From Amborella trichopoda (taxonomy: Eukaryota > Streptophyta > Magnoliopsida > Amborellales > Amborellaceae), in NCBI RefSeq assembly GCF_000471905.2, contig NW_006494916.1, positions 1,300,003 to 1,364,002 of the forward strand: a DNA stretch of 64,000 bases. Reading direction: 5' to 3'. Below the pieces are notes generated by a model. The model was not told the DNA's origin. It made no database searches and saw only the letters and a program-made list of their open reading frames with translations. The position numbers and the translations under genes are program-made. The first letter of the stretch is position 1. Every line of letters starts with the position of its first letter. This document shows positions 33,201-45,004 of this stretch, one piece after another.

Positions 33201-35408
33201 GCTTGTGTATCATGCTTGAGTTTTAAAGCCATGTTGATTGTATCTTCATAGGAAAGATTTAGTTTTTAATCTATCATGGCTTTGCATTTATATGAAACTT
33301 AAAATGGTAACCCCGAAGCTCTCTAATGGCTGGATCAGAATTGGGGCTGATTGGTACCATATATTCAGCTAGTTCAACTATCATCATCATCATCTGAGCT
33401 TTATCCCAACTATTTAGATTTGTTTAGCCATGTTATACTTTTAATGGATATGTTTTTGATAAGGCACTTACTTTGAGAAAATCTCATCAACATCTGAAGG
33501 TTCTAGGGGTATTCATAATAATGACACCCAATTGCCTAGTAATATCATAGTCTTTTTTATGCCTTTAACTCTTCTAGCCATTAATTTGAGTTTCATCTTT
33601 GTGCTTGGGAATATAAAAGGATTTATGGCATAAAATTAAAATCTCAAAAGAGGAGCTTACATGGGGACACCACCTGTTTATGCAAAAGACAAGAAATTTT
33701 CAGGATTAGAATGAATTTTAAGCTCCTCGCTTATCACTTTTAAAGCATACTTCATTTCTATCTTTTTTTGGGGAATACTTCATTTCTATCTTGAATGTTT
33801 TTATGTTAAACTTCATTTTATGTTAAACTTTATGTTACACATTTATATGTTACAAATGTGTAATTATGTGTTAAATCTAAGTTTTTCTAATGACTAAGCA
33901 ATTTTGCAGCCGAGCAGACTTCTATGGATCCAATCAAGTGGGAGGAAAGTGATTATGATTCGGTTCCATCATCAGCAGTGGGCCCTGATTCTGGAGCCCT
34001 TATAGTTCTTCCGCCTGTAAATATGGATGATGTGGAAGGACTCGCTTTGGTGCCTGTAAATTGCAAGCACCGGGGTTCTGAGCTTGTGAAGAGGCGTATA
34101 CGTAGACCTTTCTCTGTCGTTGAAGTGGAGGCCCTTGTCCAAGCGGTTGAGAAGCTTGGGACTGGCAGGTATGTGTGCCGGTATTACAGAGAGAGGTCTT
34201 TTGGGTGTTTTATTTACCCAAAGCTTTGATTCGTGTAAAATGGAAAAGTAAGAAAACCAATATTATTTTGAGTTTCAGGTGGCGGGATGTCAAATTGCAT
34301 GCTTTTGATCATGCGAAGCACCGAACATATGTTGACCTAAAGGTATTTTCACCGTATACACCCTCCCACATTTTGAAATGGTACTTTCGTTTACTAATTT
34401 AAAATAATGACGGGATATAATGAGACCATTTCCTTTTATATGAAAAGGTGGCAAACACTCCAAGCTATCTGATGTGAAATCAGATTGTCTGGGGTGTGTT
34501 ATTTCTTTGCACAAAGTCGAGGAAAATTTTGTCAGGCTTTGAGCATGGTCAGTGATACACCGCCAGCTGACCGATTTCACACCTGACGGTTTGGGTAATT
34601 GCATCCATTTTATGCGGAAGTTAAACAGTCTCATTGTATACTTCCCCTTAAAAAATTTAGTGCATTTACTTGGGTTATTAATATCCATGAGGATTTCCCC
34701 TTGTAATGTTTCATCAGACAGGGTAATGCCTTAATCCCTTGACTTACCCAATTAAAATACATGAAACAATAGGAACCCTTAGCCTTGGGGGCCGTGCATA
34801 ACATACCTGACATTTCATAAAATAGTTGGGAACCCCGTTCTTCTAGGTGAACAAGCGAAAATGGAGAGAAAAAAAAGGATTGGTGGTTGAGATCTCTATT
34901 CATGAGGGGTTTATAGAATAAAAGTATGAAGTTCTGACTTTTTTGAGATGCCATGTGACATCACTTTCTCTCTATAATTTAGGTTTCATGTTATCAGGGA
35001 ATTACAGCTCATAGAATTGTAAAAATTAGCTCATAGAATTGTAAAAAGTGCTTTAATTATTCTGCATTTCAGGAAGAAAACAATACAATTATTGTGTATT
35101 AACAATTATTTTAATCTAAATAATACTGCCAATCCTTTTTAAAAGAAATATAAACCTGATCGTCTACCACAAATGAAATTGTGAACAATGTTAGCATGAA
35201 TTTTCTTGGTTCGCAGGATAAATGGAAGACTTTGGTTCACACTGCCAAGATCTCTCCACATCAGAGGCGTGGAGAACCAGTTCCTCAAGACCTCTTGGAC
35301 CGTGTCCTGAGTGCTCATTCTTATTGGAGCGAGCAGCAAAACAAGCAACAACAGGCAGAGGAAGGTTCTAACTGCATGCTCATGAGAGAGCTCGCAATGG
35401 AAGCCTGA
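29811..35408 (+). CDS. Telomere repeat-binding protein, TRP/TBP family (Ubl and Myb/telobox)
   Basis: Nuclear protein expected to bind double-stranded TTTAGGG telomere repeats and help set telomere length, as its relatives TRP1/TBP1, RTBP1 and NgTRF1 do. Exons: 29811-29894, 30286-31228, 31617-31799, 31886-31957, 32530-32609, 32686-32921, 33058-33158, 33910-34168, 34279-34342, 35217-35408. All borders are GT-AG and phases agree, giving 737 residues. Residues 1-60 carry the family N-terminus (MMDYGLRGYWAPTTPRALRS, then FGSFELLASVAGQIL). Residues about 428-508 form the ubiquitin-like domain (KLSIKSFTVPDLFVDMPETA; LHGKKVLEEGETLLQAG). Residues about 629-705 are the Myb/SANT domain with extension: RRPFSVVEVEALVQAVEKLG, then RWRDVKLHAFDHAKHRTYVD and telobox motif VDLKDKWKTL across the last splice junction. 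The middle is acidic, Ser-rich and poorly conserved. The start was chosen for the family motif. Intron 1 contains a gap and simple repeats. Confidence 0.93.
29977..30000. other. Assembly gap (24 N) in intron 1
   Basis: A short gap between a CT run and an (ACGT)n run. Its true length is unknown, so intron 1 may be longer than it appears. Confidence 1.
30014..30086. repeat. (ACGT)n self-complementary microsatellite
   Basis: Repeated CGTA/ACGT tetranucleotides with a few interruptions. Every ACGT unit is its own reverse complement, so the tract can fold into hairpins or a cruciform. It lies in intron 1, just after the gap. Confidence 0.9.
30093..30198 (+). repeat. (TCC)n and (CT)n microsatellite in intron 1
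   Basis: CCT/TCC units (about 30098-30125) pass into about 36 CT dinucleotides up to about 30197. This is a polypyrimidine tract some 85 bp upstream of the exon 2 acceptor. Confidence 0.95.
33376..33432 (-). mobile_element. RTE LINE 3' tail fragment in intron 7
   Basis: ATCATCATCATCATC followed by TTTATCCCAACTATTTAGAT reads, on the minus strand, as the conserved 3' end of plant RTE LINEs with a trinucleotide tail. Only the terminal piece is present, inside an intron of the telomere-binding gene and opposite to it. Confidence 0.5.
34412..34647 (+). mobile_element. Inverted-repeat element (MITE), family C copy 2, in intron 9
   Basis: A 236-bp element with ends GGGATATAATGAGACCATTT and the near reverse complement (AGTCTCATTGTATACTTCCC), matching 8284-8515 in ends and length. 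It lies wholly within the 874-bp last intron of the telomere-binding gene. No clear target duplication. Confidence 0.5.
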
Positions 35409-35840
35409 CATTCGATTCTTCCCTCTTCCTTTCTTTCACCGAATATCTTGTATCTCATCGATTCTTTGCCCCTCTCACTTCCCTTTTATTCTCGTTGGGG
35501 AAAAGAGAGGTTGGCCTGTACAAAGAACCAAATGCTCTCTGAACACTAACATGAATTCGCCGAAATCTCAAAAGTGTGAAGGCACAGGTAAGTGCACCTC
35601 TGTAAATTGGCTGGAAAAGCAAAAGCATGCATGAGGCAATCTGTTTGATATGTGTGTTTGTCTCCTGACTGTAAAAGATCAGAAATCTTGCTTTTGTCTA
35701 AAATTTAAAGTATTTGTACACTCATTTTTAAGTCAGTTAAATCTCTCTCTCTATGATATGTGTATTTCTTTATTGTTAAATTTCTGGTTCCTGTTGGCAC
35801 GATTTGTTTTCTTTTGTTCATTTTAATAAGTTTAGCTCTT
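35409..35840 (+). other. Probable 3' untranslated region of the telomere-binding gene
   Basis: Sequence following the TGA. It is T-rich, with a CT run at about 35743-35752 and an AATAAG word near 35826 that could serve as a weak polyadenylation signal. The end point is a guess. Confidence 0.4.
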
Positions 35841-36295
35841 GATCCAAAGGAGTAGAAAAACGATTGTTTTGTTCCATGCTGGTGGATCAACTGGGTAACC
35901 CAATGTGGCTGGGCCCCACAGCATTATTGGCATTTAGAATCTGGCGCTTGAGGTTTAGACACGTGGTTTGTGACACATGGTGCGTTGGGATTGAGAGAGG
36001 GTTGGGTGGATACAGGCTATCGGGTCACGGGGATCCGACGGTTGGTGTGGTGTGGAGTGGGAATTTTGTTGAGGGACGGTGGAGATTTTATTTTGGTATT
36101 TTGGCATATGGGTTAAGGTTTGGTGGGGAGATTAGATAGGAAAGTGTTTGTTGGGTTTTAAAAAGCATGAATCCCAGTAGGATTTAGAGTGAGATTCCTG
36201 GGGGTTTGAGAGTAGGAGAAGGGGCCAAAATTTGTTCATTTTTTTTGTTAGTTGTGTGTAATGATTGATGTTTAAGTTAGTTTTTTCTTGCTGCG
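35841..36295. other. GC-richer intergenic DNA, nothing recognised
   Basis: Contains an ACACGTGG G-box core near 35960 and CGGGGATCCGACGGTTGG near 36027. This could be promoter-like for an unseen gene, but no coding exon is identified. Confidence 0.3.
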
Positions 36296-36308
36296 TCACG
36301 TGATTGGA

Positions 36309-36465
36309 TGTCTAGGTAATATGCTCTAGAGAGAGAGAGAGAGAGAGAGAGAATGAGTAGGTCTAGGTAATATGCTCTAGAGAGAGATTGGATGTCTAGG
36401 TAATATGCTCTAGAGAGAGAGAGAGAGAGAGAAAGAATGTGTAGGTCTAGGTAATATGGAGAGAG
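36309..36465 (+). repeat. Minisatellite of GTCTAGGTAATATGCTCTAG units with AG runs
   Basis: Four partial copies of GTCTAGGTAATATG, three of them followed by CTCTAG, alternate with AG dinucleotide runs of varying length. The minus-strand frame over it (RAYYLD repeats) is a by-product. Confidence 0.85.
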
Positions 36466-36824
36466 AGAGAGCCCTCTTTGTATGCTCTGAGAGAGAGGGA
36501 TCATGTCCATCTGCTCTTCCCTCAATTTTAAAGTTCTTTGACTTTGTGGGATCACATTCATTTTTGGGGACTTCTCACATGGGAGAGAGTCCTTAATCAA
36601 TCAAACTTCAATAAAGGCGGCCTAGAAACGGACAGACATTGTTAAAGTATAAATATTAACATATAATCTCTCCTCAAACTTAATTCAATTGCACAATCCA
36701 CAAGGCACTTTAATATGCCTTCCCTTATTATTTGTTCTTACTATTCTCTCTCTCTCTCTCTCTAAATCCTCTAAATCCATGCTCATCTACACAATTTATC
36801 GTTCCTCTTGGACTTGGTTATAGG

Positions 36825-37177
36825 TGCTGCGGTTCTAAACAATAAAAGTGAGGCACACTTTCAAATAGCGCCTATATTGTTGAGTTTCAAAAATCTTATG
36901 ATGGTCTGAAAATATTTTTTCATCTCTAATTATAAAATTCAAAGATTAAAAAATAGTGTATATCGAACAGATCTATAAACATTTAAATTTTTTTAAAATC
37001 GGCAGTATAGATAATACACTATTTTTAAGACTTGAATTTATTTTTTCTCATGTCCATACATCTTGAGATCGAGATCAAATCGAAGGTTTTTCAGTATTGA
37101 AACAACCTTTTCTAATGAATTTTTTAGGTGCACCTTAATTTAAGTGTATAGGGCCTAACACATATGAACTTTTTCCC
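36825..37177 (+). mobile_element. Diverged inverted-repeat element, family A-like
   Basis: Interior words follow the family A plan (GATCTATAAACATTTAAATT, ATACACTATTTTTAAGACTT, CATACATCTTGAGATCGAGA) and the right end ATGAACTTTTTCCC matches its terminus. The left end is approximate. Confidence 0.45.
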
Positions 37178-37204
37178 TAAGTTAATAGTCTTTCTCTTGA
37201 CTTG

Positions 37205-37236
<32 letters not shown>

Positions 37237-38860
37237 AGCAAAATGTCATCATCCTTAGCTCATTTACATCATTCCCTTATCCATTGATCTTGACTTAGTT
37301 AATACTCTCTATTTAGCAAGTGGATTTGATTTTTCCCTCTTAGGGATTGGTAAGGTTCACCAATGGCTTTGTCCCCACTTATCATTAGAAATTGATTTTT
37401 CTTTCTTATATGTGTATGTGGTCGATGCACATTTGAGGGGGTACTCTTCCCCCGTGGGACTAAATCGTGTGCAGGGAAAAGTTTTGGTGGTCTGGCGAGA
37501 TAACTTCGATGCTCCCTCGCCCAGAAATGCCAAAATTATATGCTCCTGTTGGAGCAAAATGTTCGTTTGCTCACTTGGGCAAAACCCTGGCTACCAGTAA
37601 ATTTTAGGATCCCAAAGTCATTTTAAATTTTTTCCAGCGAGAGTGAAAGATGAACAAAAATATTCAGTGTAAGACCGTGCTTTCAAAGTGGTCTCGTGAG
37701 ACTACTTAGCAGCACCAAATCCAAATAATTAAATTTCATGCATTTATTGAAGCGAATAAAAACCACACATATATACATGTCCCATTTTAGGGTCAAAAGG
37801 GAATATTCTAAATACCTAGTAACCAGGCACAACCATGTGAGGCATACAACGGCTTATCATCTAATTATCATGCCATATTTTAGTTTCACAACCATACACG
37901 CTTGGTAAATGGTAGATATTAAAGAAAAAAGACCCTCCTAAATTGAATTCCCATCATTCATCAGGAAAGGATGGTGGGGAAAGGACAATGATAAATCACA
38001 TATCATACACATTATCTTTTAAAAAATGCCGATTCAGATTGAAATGGTTTCGAGAATCGATGGGTACCGGTTGGGTTCTTGGTTGGAATTGGGAATAAGC
38101 CACATAACTGGCTAGTTAGGTTAGTGAGCTAGATGATCTGGCTGGATCACTCGGTTCCCATATTTTTTATTATTTATTATTTTTCAAAAGTTTTAATTTT
38201 TTGATTTCAAAAGTTTTATTTTTTATTGGGCAGATTTGTTTTCTATTTTTTAAAAATTATTTATTTATTTATTTCTCATATAAATCATATGTTGACTTCA
38301 TGATTGGTGGTACTAGAAAGTTAATTGAAGTGTTGGTTGTCATTAGAAATTTAGAGACTCAAATAGCTTTGGCAATAGCTTATTTATAGTCACACACCTT
38401 CTTAGAACTTAAAGAATCAAATGATGGGTCGGTCACTTATGGGTCCTTTGGGACCCTAGGATATGCAAATCCATATTTTGAATATCTAAGTTTCGATGGC
38501 TTAAGGTCGTTTGGGTATAGTTTTGAAGATCATATCTTGAATATCCACATTCTCAAAACTGCTCATATACAATATTTGCTCATTCCAAAAAACAACTGGA
38601 ATATTTTATATTTAATATTTGCTATTATTATTATTACTGCTATTGATGTTGTTCTTGTTGCTATTATTATTATTATTATTGTTTTAAACATTTATCATGG
38701 AATATATCAACATTATTAATATTAGTATTATGATACTATAATATAATAATTTTATATTTTTATGATAACAATATAATATCATTATATTTTCATTATAGTA
38801 TTACATTATTAACATAATATATTATGATCAAAGAAGGGTGATGACTTTAAACTTTCCCTT
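37178..38860. other. Intergenic, no gene called
   Basis: Contains a CT run (37212-37238) and ATT-rich microsatellite-like DNA at about 38630-38685. Open frames at 37357-37600 and 38201-38389 have no recognised similarity. Confidence 0.4.
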
Positions 38861-38864
38861 AACC

Positions 38865-41800
38865 CATCCCAAGCTTAGGTATAGGGTGGGGGGGGGGGGC
38901 GGGGATTGTGTTAGGTATACATTCAGCGTAAATTTTTGTCAAAACTTTTCATGAATCCAGAATTTGTGATATCTAGTTATGCTAGGGCACTCCCCATAAG
39001 TGACACGTTGTATTGAATTTCGGGTATAGTGAGAAATGAGCAAGGGTTACCTAAAGCGTTCCATAGAAGTGACAAGCCACAACGCCGTCTGGCTGCGTGA
39101 AAAATAGGCAAGGGTTCCTACAACATTCTGGACGAGTGCGGGTAAAAAAGCTAGTCTAAGATAATATGATTCACTTAGCCTCATAGAATGTAGGAATGCT
39201 TATAGGTCACAGTATGGAGTTAGTTGATACAAAGATATAAAGGAAAGTAAACATAGCTTGTCTACAGGAAAACTAAGTGGAAAGGAGAAAAAGCTAAGGA
39301 AGTAGATGGGTATAAGCTTTGGTATATAAGAAAGGATAATATTATAATGACCTATGTATAATAGTAGTTAAAGATTTAAAAGATAAAGTAGTTAATATCA
39401 AAAGAGTAGGTGCTATGCTCCTATAATTAAACTCGTATTAGGAGAATAAATAATTAGCGTAATTAGTGCTTATGCACCACAATTATGACTAGAAGATATA
39501 ATTGAAAGACAATTTTGGGATGACATGGATAGACTAGTACAAGACCTACCAAATAGAGATTGACCTTTTTAGAAAAGGGCTTAAATAGATATGTAGAGAT
39601 GGATAGTAAAGGATATGAAGGGATACATGAGGGATACGGGTTTGGTGAACGAAATGAGAAGAGTGAGGCTATTCTAGATTTTGCTATGGCTTATGACCTA
39701 GTAATAGAAAATACTAACTTTAAAAAGTAAGATGAACATTTAATAACCTATAAAAGTAAATCATATAAAGCTAGATAGACATCTTTTTAGTTAAGAAGAT
39801 GGATCGGCCATCATGTAAAGGCTGTAAGGTTATCCAATGGGAGAGTTTGACTATCAACATAAGCTCGTGGTTATGGATGTCTGCATAAAGATTTGGAAGA
39901 GAATGAGTGAAATAGATGTCCAATAACATGGTGGTAGAATTTTAAAAAAGAGAGAAAATAAACTTATTTAACGATAAATTAGTTAAAGTAAGAAAATGTA
40001 ACTTTGAGTATGAGGTCAATATTATGTGGAATGAAATGACTAACTATATTAAAGAAGTGGTAAAAGAAGTTTTAAGTGATTCTAGAGGAAAAAACATTCC
40101 AATAAGGAGTCTTGGTAGTGATGAGGTTTAAAATGCCATTAGTAAAAAACGATCATATTATAAAACTTGACAATGTAATAGAAATAATCAAAACATAGAA
40201 GAATATAAGAAAACTAAGAAAAATGCTAAACAAATAATAAGTAAGGCAAAACTTAAGACCTATGATAATCTATACAGTAAATTGGGAATAAGAAAATATG
40301 AAAAACATGTCTTCATATTAGCAAGAGTGAGAGAAATGAGGGGCATGCATCTAGACCATATTAAATTTATTAAGAGTGAGGATAAAAAATTATTGGTGAA
40401 TGATGAAAAGGTCAACAAAGGTGAAAAGTTTATTTTGAAAAATCATTACATGACAAACACAGTGGGAACATAGCGGTAGAAAAAACCGTTGGCATAAATG
40501 ATGGTGAAGGTCGATAAATTTGTAGAATTAGGATATTAGAAGTGAAATAAGCATTGAAGATGATGAAGATAGGAAACGTTTTAGGACTAAATAGTATTCC
40601 AATAGAGGTTTGGTAGTGCATAGGTGAGATTCACATTGATTGGCTGACTAAGCTGCTCAACAAGGTATTAAGAACAAAGAAAATAACATATGCATGGAGG
40701 AAAAGTATTGCAGTACCTATTTATAGGAACAAAAGAGATAAAAAAAATGTGCGAATTATCGAGGGATTAAACTTATGAGCCACACTATACAACAGTGGGA
40801 GGGAGTGATTGAGCAACGACTAAGGCATGAAATAAGTGTATCAGAAGATTAGGTTTTATGCTGGGGATGTCGACAACCGATGTTATTTTCCTATGAAGGC
40901 AACTATTTGAGAAGTTTAAGGCGAAGGAAAAAGACCTCCACATGGTCTTTATTGATCTAAAAAAAGCTTATGATAGAATACCTCGAGATTTGATTTGGTG
41001 GGTATTAGAAAAGAAAGGAGTCTCCATATGCTATATTGACTTGGTGAGAGATATGTATGAGAAAAAGTTAACTAGTGTATGAACAAATAGTGGAGAGACG
41101 GGTGAGCTTTTAGTGACAATAGGTCAAGCTCATTCCTTTTGGTCTTAATTATGAATGACCTAACTAGACACCCACAAGATGAGGTATTGTTGTACATGTT
41201 GTTTGCAGATTACATAGTTTGGTCATTGAGATCCGAAACAACTTTAACACAAAGTTAGAACTTTGAAAGGATGCTCTGGAATCTAAAGGTTTTAAAATTA
41301 GCCGGACTAAGATAAAGTAAATGGAATGCAAGTTTATTAATAGGAGTAGAGACAAGAAAGTAGTTAAGATTAATGGCAAAAAAATACTAAAAAGAGTATA
41401 TTTTTTATATATTGGGTCAATAATCCAGGAAAGTAAAGAGATTAAGGAAGATGTTGTACATAGAATTAGAGTTGAGTGGAAGAAGTGGACATGTGCAACT
41501 TGAGTTTTATGTGATCGCCGCATACTAATGAAGCTGAAGGACAAGTCCTATAAGATGGTTGTGATACCAACTTTACTTTATGAGGCAGAATTTTAAGCGG
41601 TCAAGAAACAACACGCTATAGAATGAGTGTAGTTGAGACGAGATTATTGAGATGGATTGAGTGGCAAAGCAAGAAGGAATAAAATTCAAAATATATATTT
41701 GGGAGAATTAAAGTGTAGCACCAATAAGCAAAGATGAGAGAAATAGACTTAGGTGGGCTGGCCATGTAGGGCACAGACCCAGCACAATACTTTTTAGGAG

Positions 41801-42000
41801 GTGTGAATTAGTTCAAATAGAAGGCTTGGAAACAACGAGGGGTAGGCCTAAAAAGACATAATTGAAAGTAATAAGAAAACATATGGGAACTTATGTCTTC
41901 GTTGAAGGTATAACCCTTAATATAGCAGAATGACGAATCATGATTCATGTAGCCAACCTCAATTAGTTAGAAAAAGGGTTTGACGATGATGATGATGATT
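38865..42000 (+). mobile_element. RTE-clade LINE, near full span but inactive
   Basis: 5' leader words typical of plant RTE elements (CGAGTGCGGGTAAAAAAGCT near 39135) are followed by an endonuclease remnant (ACLQ near 39255, KWKGEKAKEVDG near 39270-39310) and a reverse transcriptase (NYRGIKLMSHT near 40755-40785; the catalytic-palm block [19 protein letters not shown] at about 40940-41000). A C-terminal RLRWAGHVGHRPS-like block lies near 41745-41785. The element ends in a GAT trinucleotide tail (41982-41999), the usual RTE 3' end. The single-ORF frame is interrupted many times by stops and frame changes, so it cannot encode an active protein. The exact 5' end and target duplication are not resolved. 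Confidence 0.75.
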
Positions 42001-42456
42001 AGCATAAGATATTAATATCGTATTATGTGAATATTAAAATATTGTACATTTTATTATAATATTTACTAATATTATAATATTATATTAAGACTAATAAAAT
42101 GAAATTAAATAAGTATATAATTATTATAGTTATGATATTATGATATTATTCTAATATTTATGTGTATTGTTATTACTACTATTAGTGTTGTTATCATTGT
42201 TTTAGATATTTATTATAGAATATCATCATTATTAATATTGGTAATATAATATTATAATATAAATATATTACGACGTAATCATAACATATAATATCATTAT
42301 TTTTATTACAATATTTTGTTATTATCATAATATATTCACATTGTATTGTGTGAATAGGAACATGTTGCTTTGATCCGTATTGGAGTCCTCTCAACTCCAT
42401 TCGTACGGCCCGCTGTCTAGAAGGCTATACCAAACAGCAGAAGAAGTATATTTTAT
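42001..42456. other. Very AT-rich DNA with ATT/TAT runs
   Basis: Long alternating AT words such as ATATTATAATATTA, many of them short palindromes. No gene. Confidence 0.5.
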
Positions 42457-42850
42457 GGGTGTGGTTTCTATAAGGTTGCAACCTTAAACAATCCAATTAA
42501 GGCACACCTCCAAATTTTATCATAATATATAATTTTATTTTAAAATATTCTTAAGATTATGTTAAAATCTATTTTCATATCTAATCAGAATTTTTTGAAC
42601 TCCAAAAATGGTTAAAATCAAGTAGATCTATAAACATACGAAATTCTTGAAAATGGACGGTCTAGATAATGTGTAGCAAAATGCACCATTTCTAGTACTT
42701 AAAAACCTTTTTTTTTTCATATTCATACATCTCAATGTTGAGAAGATCAATTGGAGGGTTTTTCAACATTAAAATAACCTTCCTTATAGATTTTTGAGGT
42801 GCATTTGTAATTCTATATTTTAAGGTTGTAATTGTATATAAACTTTTTCC
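42457..42850 (+). mobile_element. Inverted-repeat element (MITE), family A copy 2
   Basis: 394 bp in the same orientation as copy 1: left GGGTGTGGTTTCTATAAGGT, right TATATAAACTTTTTCC. Flanking 9-mers ATATTTTAT and ATATTTATT agree at 7 of 9. The right terminal palindrome has partly decayed. Confidence 0.7.
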
Positions 42851-43481
42851 ATATTTATTATAACATTTATTAATGTTATACTATTGTATTAATAATAATA
42901 AAATTAAATTAAATTATTGAATAGTTATTATAATAATGATATTATAATATAGTTATACTATTTATGTGTATTATTATTTTAAAGTATTTATAATTAAAAT
43001 GGTGATGATTCAAATATATTTTATTATAATATCAAGATAATAGTTATAATATTTATTAATATTAATAAAATAAAATAATTATATAATTATCATAATAATG
43101 ATATTGTAACATAGTTATAATATTTATGTGCATTATTATTATTATTTTAAAATATTTATAATTAAAATAATGATATTTTAAATGTATTGTATTAAAACTA
43201 TTATATTATTATCTTAATATATTAGTATCATATTAAATTAATTTATAATTATTATATTTATTATAAAACATCATCAACATTATGAATATTAGTACTATCA
43301 TATTTCAATAAATATTGCTAAAATATGATAATAGTATGATATAATATTACTACTAATAAAAGCTTATTTTATTGTTCTATAATTATCATAATTATGACTA
43401 TGATTATTATTATTTTCTATAAAATATATATTGCCAAACATGGTTTTACATTTAGATGGGCCAAACAGGAGATTTGTTATA
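42851..43481. other. Very AT-rich DNA, no gene
   Basis: A continuation of the ATT/TAT-rich sequence, with near-repeats of a roughly 150-bp block (ATAATGATATTATAATATAG-like words at about 42930, 43095 and 43160). Possibly a degenerate tandem array. Confidence 0.4.
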
Positions 43482-43879
43482 GGAAAAAGTTTATATAAGG
43501 TTGTAACCTTAAACGTAGAATTAAGGGTGCACCTTAAAAATCCATCATAGCAGTTTGTTTGTTTGGATATTGGAAAAATCCCCTAATTGATCATCTCAAC
43601 ATTGAGATATATGAATATGAAAAGAGAAAAATATTTCAATCCGTGAAAGAGTGTATCTTACAACATATTATATGGACCGTCCATTTTCAAGATTTTCATG
43701 TGTTTATAAATCAACTTGATTTGAACCATTATTAGAATTTAAAATTATATAATTAGAGATGAAAATAGATTCTCAAGTCATCCAAGAATTTATTATATCA
43801 AATTACATTTATGATAAAATTTAGAGGTGAGCCTTAATTAGATTATTTAAGGTTGCAACCTCATGCAAACCACACACCC
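43482..43879 (-). mobile_element. Inverted-repeat element (MITE), family A copy 3
   Basis: 398 bp, opposite in orientation to copies 1 and 2: left GGAAAAAGTTTATATAAGGT, right GGTTGCAACCTCATGCAAAC finishing CACACCC. A perfect 9-bp target duplication TTTGTTATA flanks it (43473-43481, 43880-43888). Confidence 0.8.
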
Positions 43880-43888
43880 TTTGTTATA

Positions 43889-44228
43889 TGTGGGGTTAAT
43901 CCAGAAGATACCAAAATGACATTGTTCCTTAAACCATGACCCATTAGTGATCAGCCAAAAACTTCTCTGCTTTATCCAAGAGAGAATCAAATGGCAAAAT
44001 AGCTCACCATCAGTTAAGCCTTTGCAAGAACATATTTGGGCAGCTGGGATTTTTCTTTCACTAAGCTACATAGATGTTATAATATGTTGAGAGAGATCTT
44101 TTGGATTTTATCGATGTATTGGTCTGTAAATATCTTTAAACCAAATAGCTATATGACTTTGGGTACTAGATCATGCTATTGAATGAGTGTTGAACCTCTG
44201 CAATCAATTGGCAAATATGTACAAAATT
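43889..44228. other. Intergenic flank of the copia element
   Basis: Ordinary AT-rich sequence, no feature recognised. It is the original insertion-site flank on the left; the right flank is 59222-59281. Confidence 0.4.
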
Positions 44229-44233
44229 GTAAT

Positions 44234-44864
44234 TGTTGGAAAAAATACAGTCCAGCGACCAAAGCGGAAGAAAAATAAAACATCCAGTAATCGGGTATCA
44301 TACTTGAGTGCTCGCAAAACAATTTTGATGAACGTTTGTGGAGAGGATTGATCAACTCTTGTAGGTACATTCGACAACTACTAGAGTTGTTGAAATCTAT
44401 TCCACACCGTAAATCCCGAGCTAGTGGAAGCTCACAAACACTCTCACAAAATGCGATAGTAGTAGTCCTAGCTCGACTCTCATGCACAATTCTATCTCTC
44501 AGGGTTGGTTCTTTCCTTAGAACTCAAATGATAGACAAATTTTATTCACTCTCTTTCACACTTTTTCTCTCACAATAAGAGCTCTCACACCTTTCTTATG
44601 TATGTGTTGTGGGGTGTATAGAGACCTCCACCCCTCTCCTGTTTATAATGAGAGAAAGAGCCCTCTAATTCATGAGAAAGTAACATCCTCAGAAATGGGC
44701 ACCTTTATGATACATGGTGCATGCCATTCATGGGAGGGTAACCCCCTCAAGAAGAGGTGCAACCTCTCCCCACTTCCCTTCATGTTGTAATGCAAATCAA
44801 ACATGAAGCGAGTATGATCTACTTGGGTGTTTCCTCACACTAGGGATGCACCCTCATGTCTACA
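44234..44864 (-). repeat. Copia LTR, left (3' LTR of the element)
   Basis: Begins TGTTGGAAAAAATACAG and ends TCTACA. It pairs with 58607-59216. Confidence 0.85.
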
Positions 44865-45004
44865 TCTCCCATTCGTACTGTATGTGGGAAGGGTTACATG
44901 CATAAATAAGATTGTCGTTCATTATCACATCGTGAATATTCTTTCATACAAACCGAAAATACGATGTGCGACCTATTGGAGCGAACATTCTGTTAAAGAG
45001 AACC

